Shown: positions 30,247 to 37,051 of the stretch, piece after piece
Layout of the letters: every line of letters starts with the position of its first letter
Position numbering within the stretch: position 1 is the first letter of the stretch
Source of the DNA: Acidobacteriaceae bacterium
Lineage (GTDB): Bacteria; Acidobacteriota; Terriglobia; Terriglobales; Acidobacteriaceae
Reading direction: 5' to 3'
Length of the DNA: 37,051 nt
Assembly (NCBI GenBank): GCA_003171315.1
Contig: PMYE01000164.1
Span: 1-37,051 of the forward strand
Notes under the pieces: model-generated
The model's database searches: none
Told to the model about the DNA's origin: nothing
What the model saw: the letters and a program-made list of their open reading frames with translations, nothing else
Position numbers and translations under genes: made by a program

Positions 30247-32700
30247 TCAGAAAAATGCCGCATCAGGCGGTTCGCGGAGGGGCTGATTCGACGAGTACTT
30301 CTCCAGGTGAGCCTTCAGCGTGGCCGCTACGGAAGTATCGCCTCCTTGCGACGCCAGATCTAAAGCTTGCTTTTCGGTTTCGACAGCTTTGTCGAAGCGG
30401 CCGCTCTCGGCGTAAGCCGCCGACAGTGCGTCGAGAATAACAGGGGTCTTTCCGCCGCTCAGACTATTCGCTCGTTCGGCCAACGTGAGCGCCTCGGCGC
30501 CATTGCGGATCGAACTATCCGGGCAGGTCGCCAGCTGAGTCGCGGCCAGGCTGAGCGCGAAGAGCCGATCCGGCGTGGAGTCCAACTCCTGCTCTAACTG
30601 AGCTAGCGAATCGGTAAACTTCGCCTCCTTGTAGTATGCGTAGCCCAGATTCTCGCGGCCTTCCGGAAAATGGGGCCGAATGCGAACCGTATTCAGCCAC
30701 GCACCGATGGCCTCATCTTCCCGCCCGGCCGCCGCCAGCGCATTTCCCAAATTATAGTAAGCGGCAAGATAATTGCCGTCGAGTCGAGTGGCATTCTGGA
30801 GATACGGAATAGCATCCTTCGGTTTTCCCATATCCACCAGCGCGGCGCCCAAACCGCCGTTTGCAACCGGGTTATTGGGGTCCATTTCCGCGGCTTCCTG
30901 CCACTTGGCCAGCGCGGCGGGCTTGTTGCCCTGGTTCGCAAGATCCGCCGCCTGATCGATGACGCGATAGAGGTCGGAGAGCGGCACATTGATGTCTTCC
31001 ATGCCGCCGGGCCGGATATTGACAAACTCAGGCAGGTTCACGGCGCGGTTGGCCGCCGTCGAGTTATCGATATAGATGGCCGGGCTATCGTTTCCATTGG
31101 CGTCGATGTGCGTTAGATACATCTGCGTGTAAGGGGAGCGGCTCTTGGAAGAAAAAACCAGCCAGCGCCCGTTGGGCGAAAAGCTGTGCCAGGAGTTCAT
31201 CGGCGACATATTGGCGCGCAAGCGGCGCGCAACGCCTCCGGTGGCCGGAACGATCCATAACTCGCTGTCCGGGCGCATCAAAAAAGCGTTGCGGCACTTG
31301 ACGAAAACAATCCAGCGGCCGTCGGGGGAAACCTTGGGGAAATTGTTGCTCATTCCATTGTTGGATGCGCCCTTGATCGGTTCCGCCTTGCCGCCCTGCC
31401 CATTATTGAACGGTATCCGGTAAAGGTCGTACTTGATCTGCGTTTCGTTCGGGTCGTTGGCCGCCAATGCCTTTGGTTGTCCTGGCGGGTAGGAATCCCT
31501 GGCCACCGCGCGGTCAAACACGATGTACTTTCCATCCGGACTCCAGACCCCATTCCCTTGGGAATAGTAGGGATCGTCGGCGCCCGGCAGCGACTTTCTG
31601 ACGCCCGTGGCGCGGTTGTACCAGGCAAGAATGCCGCGCGTGGGATAAAAGACCTGGAGGAAACGATAATCCTTGAAATTGGCCAGGTAGTAAGAACTGG
31701 GAATGGTCTCGCCCGGCCCGGCAAAGGTAGACAGCACGTACTTGCCGTCTGGCGAGACCTGCGACATGAAGCCGACGCGCGTATTCGCAATGCTCCGATC
31801 GGGAATCCAGGCCACCAGATCTTGGTCGGTAATGGTCATATGCTTTTGAACGCGAACAACGGCGTACAGGCCTTTGTTCTGGAGGGAGCCATCCACGTCG
31901 AGGCCCATCCACTTGCCGTCGGCGGAGAAGGAGTGGCAATTGGCGCACGTATACATATCGTGCATCACAATCCGGCTCTGCGGCTGGCCGATGTCGCGAA
32001 GCCGCCAGTTGATCAGAGGCTGATTGGCAAAGGCCAACGGCTGAATCTGGCCCTTCTGGCCCTCGCTCGGCATCAGCGGAACGTCGCGATAAAAGATCTC
32101 TCCGTCCACCCGATCTCTGGAGGTAGTCAGCGTGATGCGGCCATGGTTGGTTGGCCGTCCTGCGGCATCAAGGCCGGTGATTGTCACCGTGGCTGGGCGC
32201 TTCACTGAGTGGTGCTTGATGAATGTCCAGGTCGCCTCTTCCGGTTTCCAGGTGTGCGCGGCGGCCTGCTCCGGAGTCAGTGAAGGAAGCTGATTGTTCG
32301 GAGAAATGCAACGCGGGTCGATCTCGCCGATCTGTATGTGCTCGCCCAGAGATTTTGTATGGACCGGCTTAGCGCCGTCGGCAAAGACGATATCTATCCG
32401 CCATGACGTGGAAGAGGTATCTGGATCGTGCCAGATGAAGGTCGGCGACAGAATCTCGGGCGGGAAGATGGAGCCGTTCTGGGGATAATCGACGGTGATG
32501 GGTGCAGCCCTGCTCTCGGGCCGGGTCAGTTGTTCGGTGGCAACCTTCCCGGCGGGATGCCAAGCCGCCAATGCGCTCACCACTTGCAGGCAATTAGGAT
32601 CGGAGGGTACTTGATGCGGTGAAACAGTTGCAAGCAGGAAAACCGCTCCAAACAGAGATGCGCTAACCCCTATCACACGGAATACATTGTGGTGGAACAC
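30247..32700 (-). CDS. PD40 propeller protein with c-type heme motif and TPR tail
   Basis: An 817-residue exported protein starting at GTG 32700 (GAGG four bases upstream). The first 28 residues form a signal or anchor helix (VSASLFGAVFLLATV). Around 245-260, DMYTCANCHSF gives a single heme c site (Cys252, Cys255, His256). Residues 260-590 contain TolB/PD40-type strands (VSPDGKYVLSTFAG, WSPDGKYIVFDRAV, VSPDGRWIVFVK, FSPNGRWLVFSSK). Residues 595-790 hold about five TPR helix pairs (ALAKWQEAAEMDPNNPVANG, YYNLGNALAAAGREDEAIGA). The CANCHSFSADGKW junction suggests the heme and propeller evolved as one unit. It starts 30 bp after the upstream GH39-type gene and so is the last gene of that operon. 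Role unknown; redox or sensing at the envelope is inference. Confidence 0.88.
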   Translation of the reverse strand: MFHHNVFRVIGVSASLFGAVFLLATVSPHQVPSDPNCLQVVSALAAWHPAGKVATEQLTRPESRAAPITVDYPQNGSIFPPEILSPTFIWHDPDTSSTSWRIDIVFADGAKPVHTKSLGEHIQIGEIDPRCISPNNQLPSLTPEQAAAHTWKPEEATWTFIKHHSVKRPATVTITGLDAAGRPTNHGRITLTTSRDRVDGEIFYRDVPLMPSEGQKGQIQPLAFANQPLINWRLRDIGQPQSRIVMHDMYTCANCHSFSADGKWMGLDVDGSLQNKGLYAVVRVQKHMTITDQDLVAWIPDRSIANTRVGFMSQVSPDGKYVLSTFAGPGETIPSSYYLANFKDYRFLQVFYPTRGILAWYNRATGVRKSLPGADDPYYSQGNGVWSPDGKYIVFDRAVARDSYPPGQPKALAANDPNETQIKYDLYRIPFNNGQGGKAEPIKGASNNGMSNNFPKVSPDGRWIVFVKCRNAFLMRPDSELWIVPATGGVARRLRANMSPMNSWHSFSPNGRWLVFSSKSRSPYTQMYLTHIDANGNDSPAIYIDNSTAANRAVNLPEFVNIRPGGMEDINVPLSDLYRVIDQAADLANQGNKPAALAKWQEAAEMDPNNPVANGGLGAALVDMGKPKDAIPYLQNATRLDGNYLAAYYNLGNALAAAGREDEAIGAWLNTVRIRPHFPEGRENLGYAYYKEAKFTDSLAQLEQELDSTPDRLFALSLAATQLATCPDSSIRNGAEALTLAERANSLSGGKTPVILDALSAAYAESGRFDKAVETEKQALDLASQGGDTSVAATLKAHLEKYSSNQPLREPPDAAFF

Positions 32701-32730
32701 CTGTCCTCACTCCTATAACGATTCTCTCTT

Positions 32731-34449
32731 TCATTTTGACTTTTCGCGCCGAGATGCATACCAGGCTGCCAGTTCCTGCCGCAGCGGTGCCGTGGGAAGA
32801 GCGGCTTCTTCTTGCGGGCGCAACGCCAAGTGTAGCACATCTCCGGAAGCCAGCCGAAAATCGTGACTCACCTGGCCGTTGGCTGCGTCCGGCCGGAACA
32901 ATCGCGCTTCGGGAGCAGCATGAACTTCCAGCAAATGGCGTTCGATCGGCGAAAGATTTTGAGGGCTACCCAACGACTTCCAGGTCTCATAACAACTGCC
33001 CGCGCCCGCCGTAATTCGCTCCTGCACCAGCACGGGCTTGGCCGATTCCGCCCAAGGCATTTCCAGCGTGCCGGTCCAAGGCTGCTGCGTCCCCACTCCA
33101 TAGACCGAAAGATCGCGGTACCAAAGCAGGACTTGCAGGCTACCATCTCCGGTCGTGGCCACCAGGTTGCAACCGGCGGCCAGAGGCTCGTGCTTGAGTT
33201 CAAGCCGACCGCCGCGCAAGCGGTTGAGAAAGAGGAAGGCATTGAACGTCGCTTTCGGAAGACCGTTCAGCGTCAGCAATCCATAGCAGCCGGAAAACTC
33301 GCTCAGCGAGATGCCGCTTTCGCCAACCACATCGCTGGCCTCCCACCAGCAGAAGGTGTCGCAGTCCCCATCCACCGCCAGCGCCAGATCGCAGGCGGTG
33401 GCCGCAGCAGACAGGTTATCCGCCGAATTTGGATTTTTGTCCCAGAGAAGTTGCCCGTCGGGCAAAGGGGCCACGCTGTCCCACTCCGTCAGGTGCACTT
33501 CCAAATCCGGCATGGCCGACCGGCGGACGGTTTCGCGGACGCCCCGCACCACATCCGCAACAAACATGCCGGGCTTGTGCGGGCTGCCCTTCCGGTCCGG
33601 ATACGCCACCCATTCATCCTGCGGATAGATATGAGTGCTGATGAAATCCAACGGCACGCCCTTTGAAGAACAGTGCGCGATCAAATCCGCTACCCATTCG
33701 GCATGGGCCGAGACGGGCCCGCCCACCCGCAGGCGCGGACTGACCGCCTTGAGCGCCTTCGCCGAGACGTCATAAAGCTTCCAGTAGTCGGCCTGCGTAC
33801 CCGTCCAAAAATTGATGTTCGGTTCGTTCCAAACTTCGTAATACCACTGCGCAATCTCATCCAGGCCGTAGCGATCCATGCAATGACGGGCGAATGACCC
33901 CACTAACTGGCCCCATTCGGCGTAATCGCGGGGCGGCGTGACGTTCACGCCCCAATCAAAGATGGTTTTAGCCCCAGAGGCCAGCGGAACCGGCACAGGG
34001 GATAGATTCATGAAAGGACGCAACCGGAGCCGCTGCAACGCATCGAGAACCTTATCCACCTGCGCCCAGCGGAACGCCAGGCTTCCATCCTTGCGGCGCG
34101 CCACGATGGCCATCTCATCATAGAAGAACCCATAGGTTCGGCAGTAGCGATAGCCGATGTCCCGCTGCAAAATTGCCAGATGGTTCTGTAGATCCTCGCG
34201 CAAGAGCAAGACTGGCACGTCCACGGCAATGGCGTTTTTCCACGGCTTTCGCAACGGCGGCGCGGCTTGTGCGCCGGTCACAGTGATGATGGATGGATTC
34301 TCCGCTTCCGCTTCGGCCTTCGCGGCCGTGCTTTCTCCCATCGCCGCCATGCCAACCGCGGTTGCTGCTACCGAAGTCACAAGGCTTGTCCTCAGGAACT
34401 CGCGCCGGCTCAATCCATCTTCATTCGTCAATCTGTCGATTTTGTTCAT
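32731..34449 (-). CDS. Tat-exported GH39-type glycosidase, paralogue B
   Basis: A 572-residue clan GH-A enzyme resembling GH39 beta-xylosidases. A Tat signal (SRREFLRTSLVTSVAATAVG) precedes the barrel. YYEVWNEPNINFW carries acid/base Glu209 and LEVHLTEWDSV the nucleophile Glu322. The C-terminal sandwich ends with the tail APLRQELAAWYASRREKSK shared with its neighbour and with the orphan tail at 27694. It is strongly similar over its whole length to paralogue A immediately upstream, so the pair arose by tandem duplication. The 104-bp space to paralogue A resembles the flank kept at 27600-27693. Start ATG 34449 has TAGGAC nine bases upstream. Confidence 0.9.
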   Translation of the reverse strand: MNKIDRLTNEDGLSRREFLRTSLVTSVAATAVGMAAMGESTAAKAEAEAENPSIITVTGAQAAPPLRKPWKNAIAVDVPVLLLREDLQNHLAILQRDIGYRYCRTYGFFYDEMAIVARRKDGSLAFRWAQVDKVLDALQRLRLRPFMNLSPVPVPLASGAKTIFDWGVNVTPPRDYAEWGQLVGSFARHCMDRYGLDEIAQWYYEVWNEPNINFWTGTQADYWKLYDVSAKALKAVSPRLRVGGPVSAHAEWVADLIAHCSSKGVPLDFISTHIYPQDEWVAYPDRKGSPHKPGMFVADVVRGVRETVRRSAMPDLEVHLTEWDSVAPLPDGQLLWDKNPNSADNLSAAATACDLALAVDGDCDTFCWWEASDVVGESGISLSEFSGCYGLLTLNGLPKATFNAFLFLNRLRGGRLELKHEPLAAGCNLVATTGDGSLQVLLWYRDLSVYGVGTQQPWTGTLEMPWAESAKPVLVQERITAGAGSCYETWKSLGSPQNLSPIERHLLEVHAAPEARLFRPDAANGQVSHDFRLASGDVLHLALRPQEEAALPTAPLRQELAAWYASRREKSK

Positions 34450-34553
34450 GCCATTGTCCTATTGCAAAAACCTTGCGCGGCTCAACCTGCGTCGTGCATT
34501 CACTCAGAAAGCGATGCCGCACCGAAGCCTGGCATCGCGTATCGACAATCCGG

Positions 34554-36281
34554 CTACTCCTTCGCGCCGTGGCTCGCATACCACTCCGCCAGTTCTTGCC
34601 GCAGCGGGGTGGTGGGAAGAGCGGCCTCTCCCTGCGCGCGCAACTCCAAATAGACCACCTCTCCGGGAAGCAGCCGGAAGTTGTGAGTCACCTGGCCGTT
34701 GCCTGCGTCAGGATGGAACACTTGCGCCTCCGGCGCAGCATGAACTTGGAGCAAATGGCGTTCGATCGGCGAAAGATTTTGAGGGCTACCCAACAACTTC
34801 CAGGTCTCATAACAACTGCCCGCGCCGGCCGTAATTCGCTCCTGCACCAGCACGGGTTTGGCCGGTTCCGCCCAAGGCATTTCCAGGGTACCCGCCCAGG
34901 GCTGCGGCGTCCCCACTCCATAGACCGAGAGATCCCGGTACCAAAGCAGGACTTGCACGCTACCATCTCCGGCCGTGGCCACCAGGTTGCAGCCGGGAGC
35001 CAGGACCTCGTGCTTGAGTTCCAGCCGCCCGCCCCGCAGGCGGTCAAGAAAGCGGAAGGCGTTAAACGTCGCCTTGGGGATGCCATTGAGCGTCAGCAAT
35101 CCGTAGCAGCCGGAAAACTCGCTCTGCGACATGCCGCCTTCTTCAAAAACATCGCTGGCCTCCCACCAGCAGAAAACCTCGCAGTCTCCATCCACCGCCA
35201 TGGCCAGATCGCAGGCGGTGGCCGCAGCGGACACGTTATCCGCTGAATTCGGATTTAGATTCCAGAGTTGTTGACCGTCGGAAGTAGGAACCACGCTGTC
35301 CCACTCCGTCATGTGCACTTCCAAACCCGGCATCGCCGACCGGCGGACGGTTTCGCGGACGCCCCGCACCATGTCCGGAACAAACATGCCGGGCTTGTGC
35401 GGGCTGCCCTTCCGGTCCGGATACAACACCCATTCATCCTGCGCGTAGATATGCGTGCTGATGAAATCCAGCGGCACACCCTTTGAAGAACAATGCGAGA
35501 TCATCTCCCCGACCCACTCGCAGCGTGCCGAGACCGGCCCGCCAACACGCAGGCGCGGACTGACCGCCTTGAGCGCAGCCGCTGAAACGTCGTAGAGCTT
35601 CCAGTAGTCCTGTTGCGAACCCGTCCAATAATTGATGTTTGGTTCATTCCAAACCTCGTAATACCACTGCGCGATCTCATCCAGGCCGTAGCGATCCATA
35701 CAATGACGGGCGAAGGTCCCCACCAACTGGCCCCATTCGGCGTAGTCGCGGGGCGGCGTGACGTTCCATTGCCAATCGTCGATCGTCGTGGTTCCTGAAG
35801 CCAGCGCCACCGGCATGGAGGAGAACTCCACACGCGGGCGCAGGTCAAGCCTTTGCAACGCGTCCAGAACCTTATCCACCTGCGCCCAGCGGAACGCCAG
35901 GCTTCCGTCCTTGCGGCGCGCAACCACCGCCATGTCGTCGTTGAACATTCCGTGGAATCGGCAGTAACCAAACCCGATGTCCCGCTGCAGAATTTCCAGA
36001 TGGCTCTGCAGGTCTTCGCGCAGCAGCAAGGGGGCGTACCCTGTCGCGATCGCGCTTTTCCACGGCTTTCGCAACGGCGCAGCTTGTGCTCCGGTCACCG
36101 CAATGATGGATGGATTCTCGGTGTTCGATTCAGCCTTCGCGGAGGTGCTTTCCCCCATCGCGGCCATGCCAACCGCGGTTGCCGCAACCGAAGTCACGAG
36201 ACTTGTTTTGAGGAACTCGCGCCGCGAGGTATTATTTTGACCCGGCAATTCAGGATCGGCCAACTTCGAAACAGAGCTCAT
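34554..36281 (-). CDS. Tat-exported GH39-type glycosidase, paralogue A
   Basis: A 575-residue enzyme, first gene of the minus-strand operon. ATG 36281 is preceded by AAGGAG at six bases. The Tat signal is TSRREFLKTSLVTSVAATAV. The barrel motifs are YYEVWNEPNINYW (acid/base Glu213) and LEVHMTEWDSV (nucleophile Glu326), with a C-terminal sandwich ending in PLRQELAEWYASHGAKE. Catalytic residues are preserved in both paralogues, so neither is decaying. The two differ mostly before the barrel and at scattered loop positions (SMPVALASG versus PVPVPLASG), which may tune substrate. GH39 members include xylosidases and iduronidases; the sugar is not readable here. Confidence 0.9.
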   Translation of the reverse strand: MSSVSKLADPELPGQNNTSRREFLKTSLVTSVAATAVGMAAMGESTSAKAESNTENPSIIAVTGAQAAPLRKPWKSAIATGYAPLLLREDLQSHLEILQRDIGFGYCRFHGMFNDDMAVVARRKDGSLAFRWAQVDKVLDALQRLDLRPRVEFSSMPVALASGTTTIDDWQWNVTPPRDYAEWGQLVGTFARHCMDRYGLDEIAQWYYEVWNEPNINYWTGSQQDYWKLYDVSAAALKAVSPRLRVGGPVSARCEWVGEMISHCSSKGVPLDFISTHIYAQDEWVLYPDRKGSPHKPGMFVPDMVRGVRETVRRSAMPGLEVHMTEWDSVVPTSDGQQLWNLNPNSADNVSAAATACDLAMAVDGDCEVFCWWEASDVFEEGGMSQSEFSGCYGLLTLNGIPKATFNAFRFLDRLRGGRLELKHEVLAPGCNLVATAGDGSVQVLLWYRDLSVYGVGTPQPWAGTLEMPWAEPAKPVLVQERITAGAGSCYETWKLLGSPQNLSPIERHLLQVHAAPEAQVFHPDAGNGQVTHNFRLLPGEVVYLELRAQGEAALPTTPLRQELAEWYASHGAKE

Positions 36282-36464
36282 TTTTTACTCCTTCAAGTTC
36301 ACTCTCCGCGGGCAATTCTCAAGGGGCCATGCGCGAATGAAGGCCGATTCATTTGGCTTCTTCTCGTCTTCAAGACCACTTCCCTGAGCTGCCCCCCTTC
36401 GTCTAGCCAGTATAAGTGAGAGCCACGGGAAGCAGTCCAAGGCCGCCGCCGGATGGGCGGAATT

Positions 36465-36583
36465 TGTGACCCACAGGTCACAGAAACGCAGGGCTGCGGC
36501 GGAGAAAAAATCGTCGCATCGCGAGTTCGCGGAAAATGAGACCTACAGGTGGAGCAATCGCGGGAAATTGTGACCTGCAGGTG
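36465..36583. repeat. Repeated TGTGACC palindromes upstream of the GH39 operon
   Basis: TGTGACC-CACA-GGTCACA (36465-36482) is a perfect 7-bp-arm palindrome. Degenerate half-copies follow: GAGACCTACAGGTG near 36537-36551 and TGTGACCTGCAGGTG near 36569-36583. Each is preceded by a GGAA(A)AT-like stretch. They lie about 185-300 bp upstream of the operon start and may be operators or a decayed interspersed repeat. The arms recall CRP/FNR half-sites but the spacing is two bases too wide for CRP. Confidence 0.5.
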
Positions 36584-36618
36584 CATGGAATGGGTGGAAA
36601 TCGTCGAAAAGATGGTAG

Positions 36619-36660
36619 AGAACAGGAAACAGGAGGCAGGAGACAGGGGTCAGGGGTCAA
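36619..36660 (+). repeat. Low-complexity CAGG-rich tract
   Basis: Imperfect tandem units of the form ACAGGA / GCAGGA / ACAGGGGT / CAGGGGT. Purine-rich slippage-prone filler of the kind seen between acidobacterial genes. No coding signal. Confidence 0.5.
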
Positions 36661-36960
36661 CTCTTCGCGCGGTGGGGCGGGCGGGGGCGGCGGACGCTGC
36701 CCAGGGCGGGCTGTCTCTGGTACGTTGTTCGTCGGGAATCGAACCACTCGAAGCGGAGGTTCCGGCTCGCCCGGAGGTTTTGGGGGCTTGGGAGGCAAGC
36801 GGGAAGGGCCGAAGGGTGAATTGGGCTGTTGGCTTCCGTTGACGGCCAATAGCGCCACGGATTGCTGAACGCTGGGCGACTTTTCGGGACTGGTCGCGCC
36901 ATAGAGTCTATAAGTAGTTGTTTTTACTATAGTTGTCGCACATTTTGGGGCGACCATAAT
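36661..36960. other. Gap with an unconvincing proline-rich minus-strand frame
   Basis: A minus-strand frame from ATG 36957 is open for 159 codons, with a run of PPKPPKPPGEPEPP and PPPPPAPP. It reads through the low-complexity tract and the TGTGACC repeats, has no ribosome binding site and matches no domain I know. I treat it as non-coding or as a decayed gene. The remaining bases of 36282-36464 probably hold the promoter of the GH39 operon, but no clear boxes were found. Confidence 0.3.
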
Positions 36961-36970
36961 TGGGAGCGTG

Positions 36971-37051
36971 ATGGACCTGCTTGATGTGCGGATACCGGTG
37001 ACCCATTTGATGCCTCAATCACCAGGTCATGAGCAGGCTCTCGCAGCGAGG
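36971..37051 (+). CDS. Possible start of a gene running off the window
   Basis: ATG 36971 follows GGGAGC at about four bases and the frame stays open to the end (27 codons, MDLLDVRIPVTHLMPQSPGH onward). The piece is too short to assign. It is kept only because of the ribosome-binding-site match and the divergent position relative to the GH39 operon. Confidence 0.3.
   Translation, partial: MDLLDVRIPVTHLMPQSPGHEQALAAR

Noticed and set aside
30040-30290. Plus-strand open frame running through the second palindromic repeat
   Set aside because: No start signal, and it continues into the opposite strand of a real gene; openness is explained by the palindrome composition.
36465-36482. CRP-binding site interpretation
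   Set aside because: CRP sites need TGTGA-N6-TCACA; here the spacing between TGTGA and TCACA is eight bases, so a CRP call is not supported.
36478-36957. 159-codon proline-rich minus-strand frame
   Set aside because: It crosses low-complexity DNA and palindromic repeats, lacks a ribosome binding site, and shows no domain; kept only as a described gap.

Overview
The window looks like a chromosomal segment of a soil acidobacterium (Acidobacteriota, class Terriglobia or close). This is inferred from gene style: many Tat- or Sec-exported carbohydrate-active enzymes, an FG-GAP/ASPIC (CRTAC1-like) protein, a PD40-cytochrome c-TPR protein, a TIR-STAND-WD40 giant gene and a BlaI/MecI-like operator palindrome, all in moderately GC-rich DNA. 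I see no rRNA, complete tRNA or CRISPR array.

Layout. 1-5.6 kb: the end of a probable glycosidase gene, then GH3 and GH2 glycosidases on the minus strand. 5.8-10.2 kb: one plus-strand gene for a TIR-nSTAND NTPase-transmembrane-WD40 protein of about 1458 residues, an NLR-like architecture of the kind found in bacterial conflict systems. It is followed by a 112-bp palindromic repeat. 10.5-14.9 kb: a polysaccharide deacetylase, an unusual fusion of a double-psi beta-barrel, an AmpD/PGRP amidase and a GT51 transglycosylase, and a Wzx/MATE-like flippase. 15.0-16.0 kb: a graveyard with a frameshifted transposase remnant, an RHS scrap and a truncated GH39 pseudogene. 16.0-18.6 kb: an MFS sugar porter and a UroD/MtbA-type methyltransferase.

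18.8-21.1 kb: a complete 2275-bp IS1-like element with 17-bp perfect terminal inverted repeats and a 9-bp target duplication. It carries a transposase, two small overlapping genes on the same strand (one ribbon-helix-helix-like) and a divergent membrane-anchored passenger gene, with a symmetric promoter/operator between the two arms. 21.2-27.6 kb: the intact GH39 gene, then two Tat-exported glycosidase-like genes on the minus strand. 27.7-28.0 kb: a chimera of transposase N-terminus and the tail of a GH39 paralogue. 28.1-29.9 kb: an ASPIC/UnbV protein. 30.1 kb: a second copy of the palindromic repeat. 30.2-36.3 kb: a minus-strand operon of two tandem GH39-type paralogues and the PD40-cytochrome c-TPR protein. 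36.3-37.05 kb: mostly non-coding, with repeated TGTGACC palindromes.

Functionally most of the window is an exported polysaccharide-degradation region (GH2, GH3, GH39 and GHL6-like enzymes plus a sugar porter), probably for plant or microbial hemicellulose; substrates cannot be read from sequence alone. It is interrupted by a defence-like TIR-STAND gene, a cell-wall/polysaccharide cluster and several generations of mobile DNA. The best candidates for something new are the passenger-carrying IS1-like element with its symmetric operator, the 111-112-bp repeats whose outer arms differ but remain complementary, the three-domain cell-wall fusion, and the TIR-STAND protein with a membrane segment.
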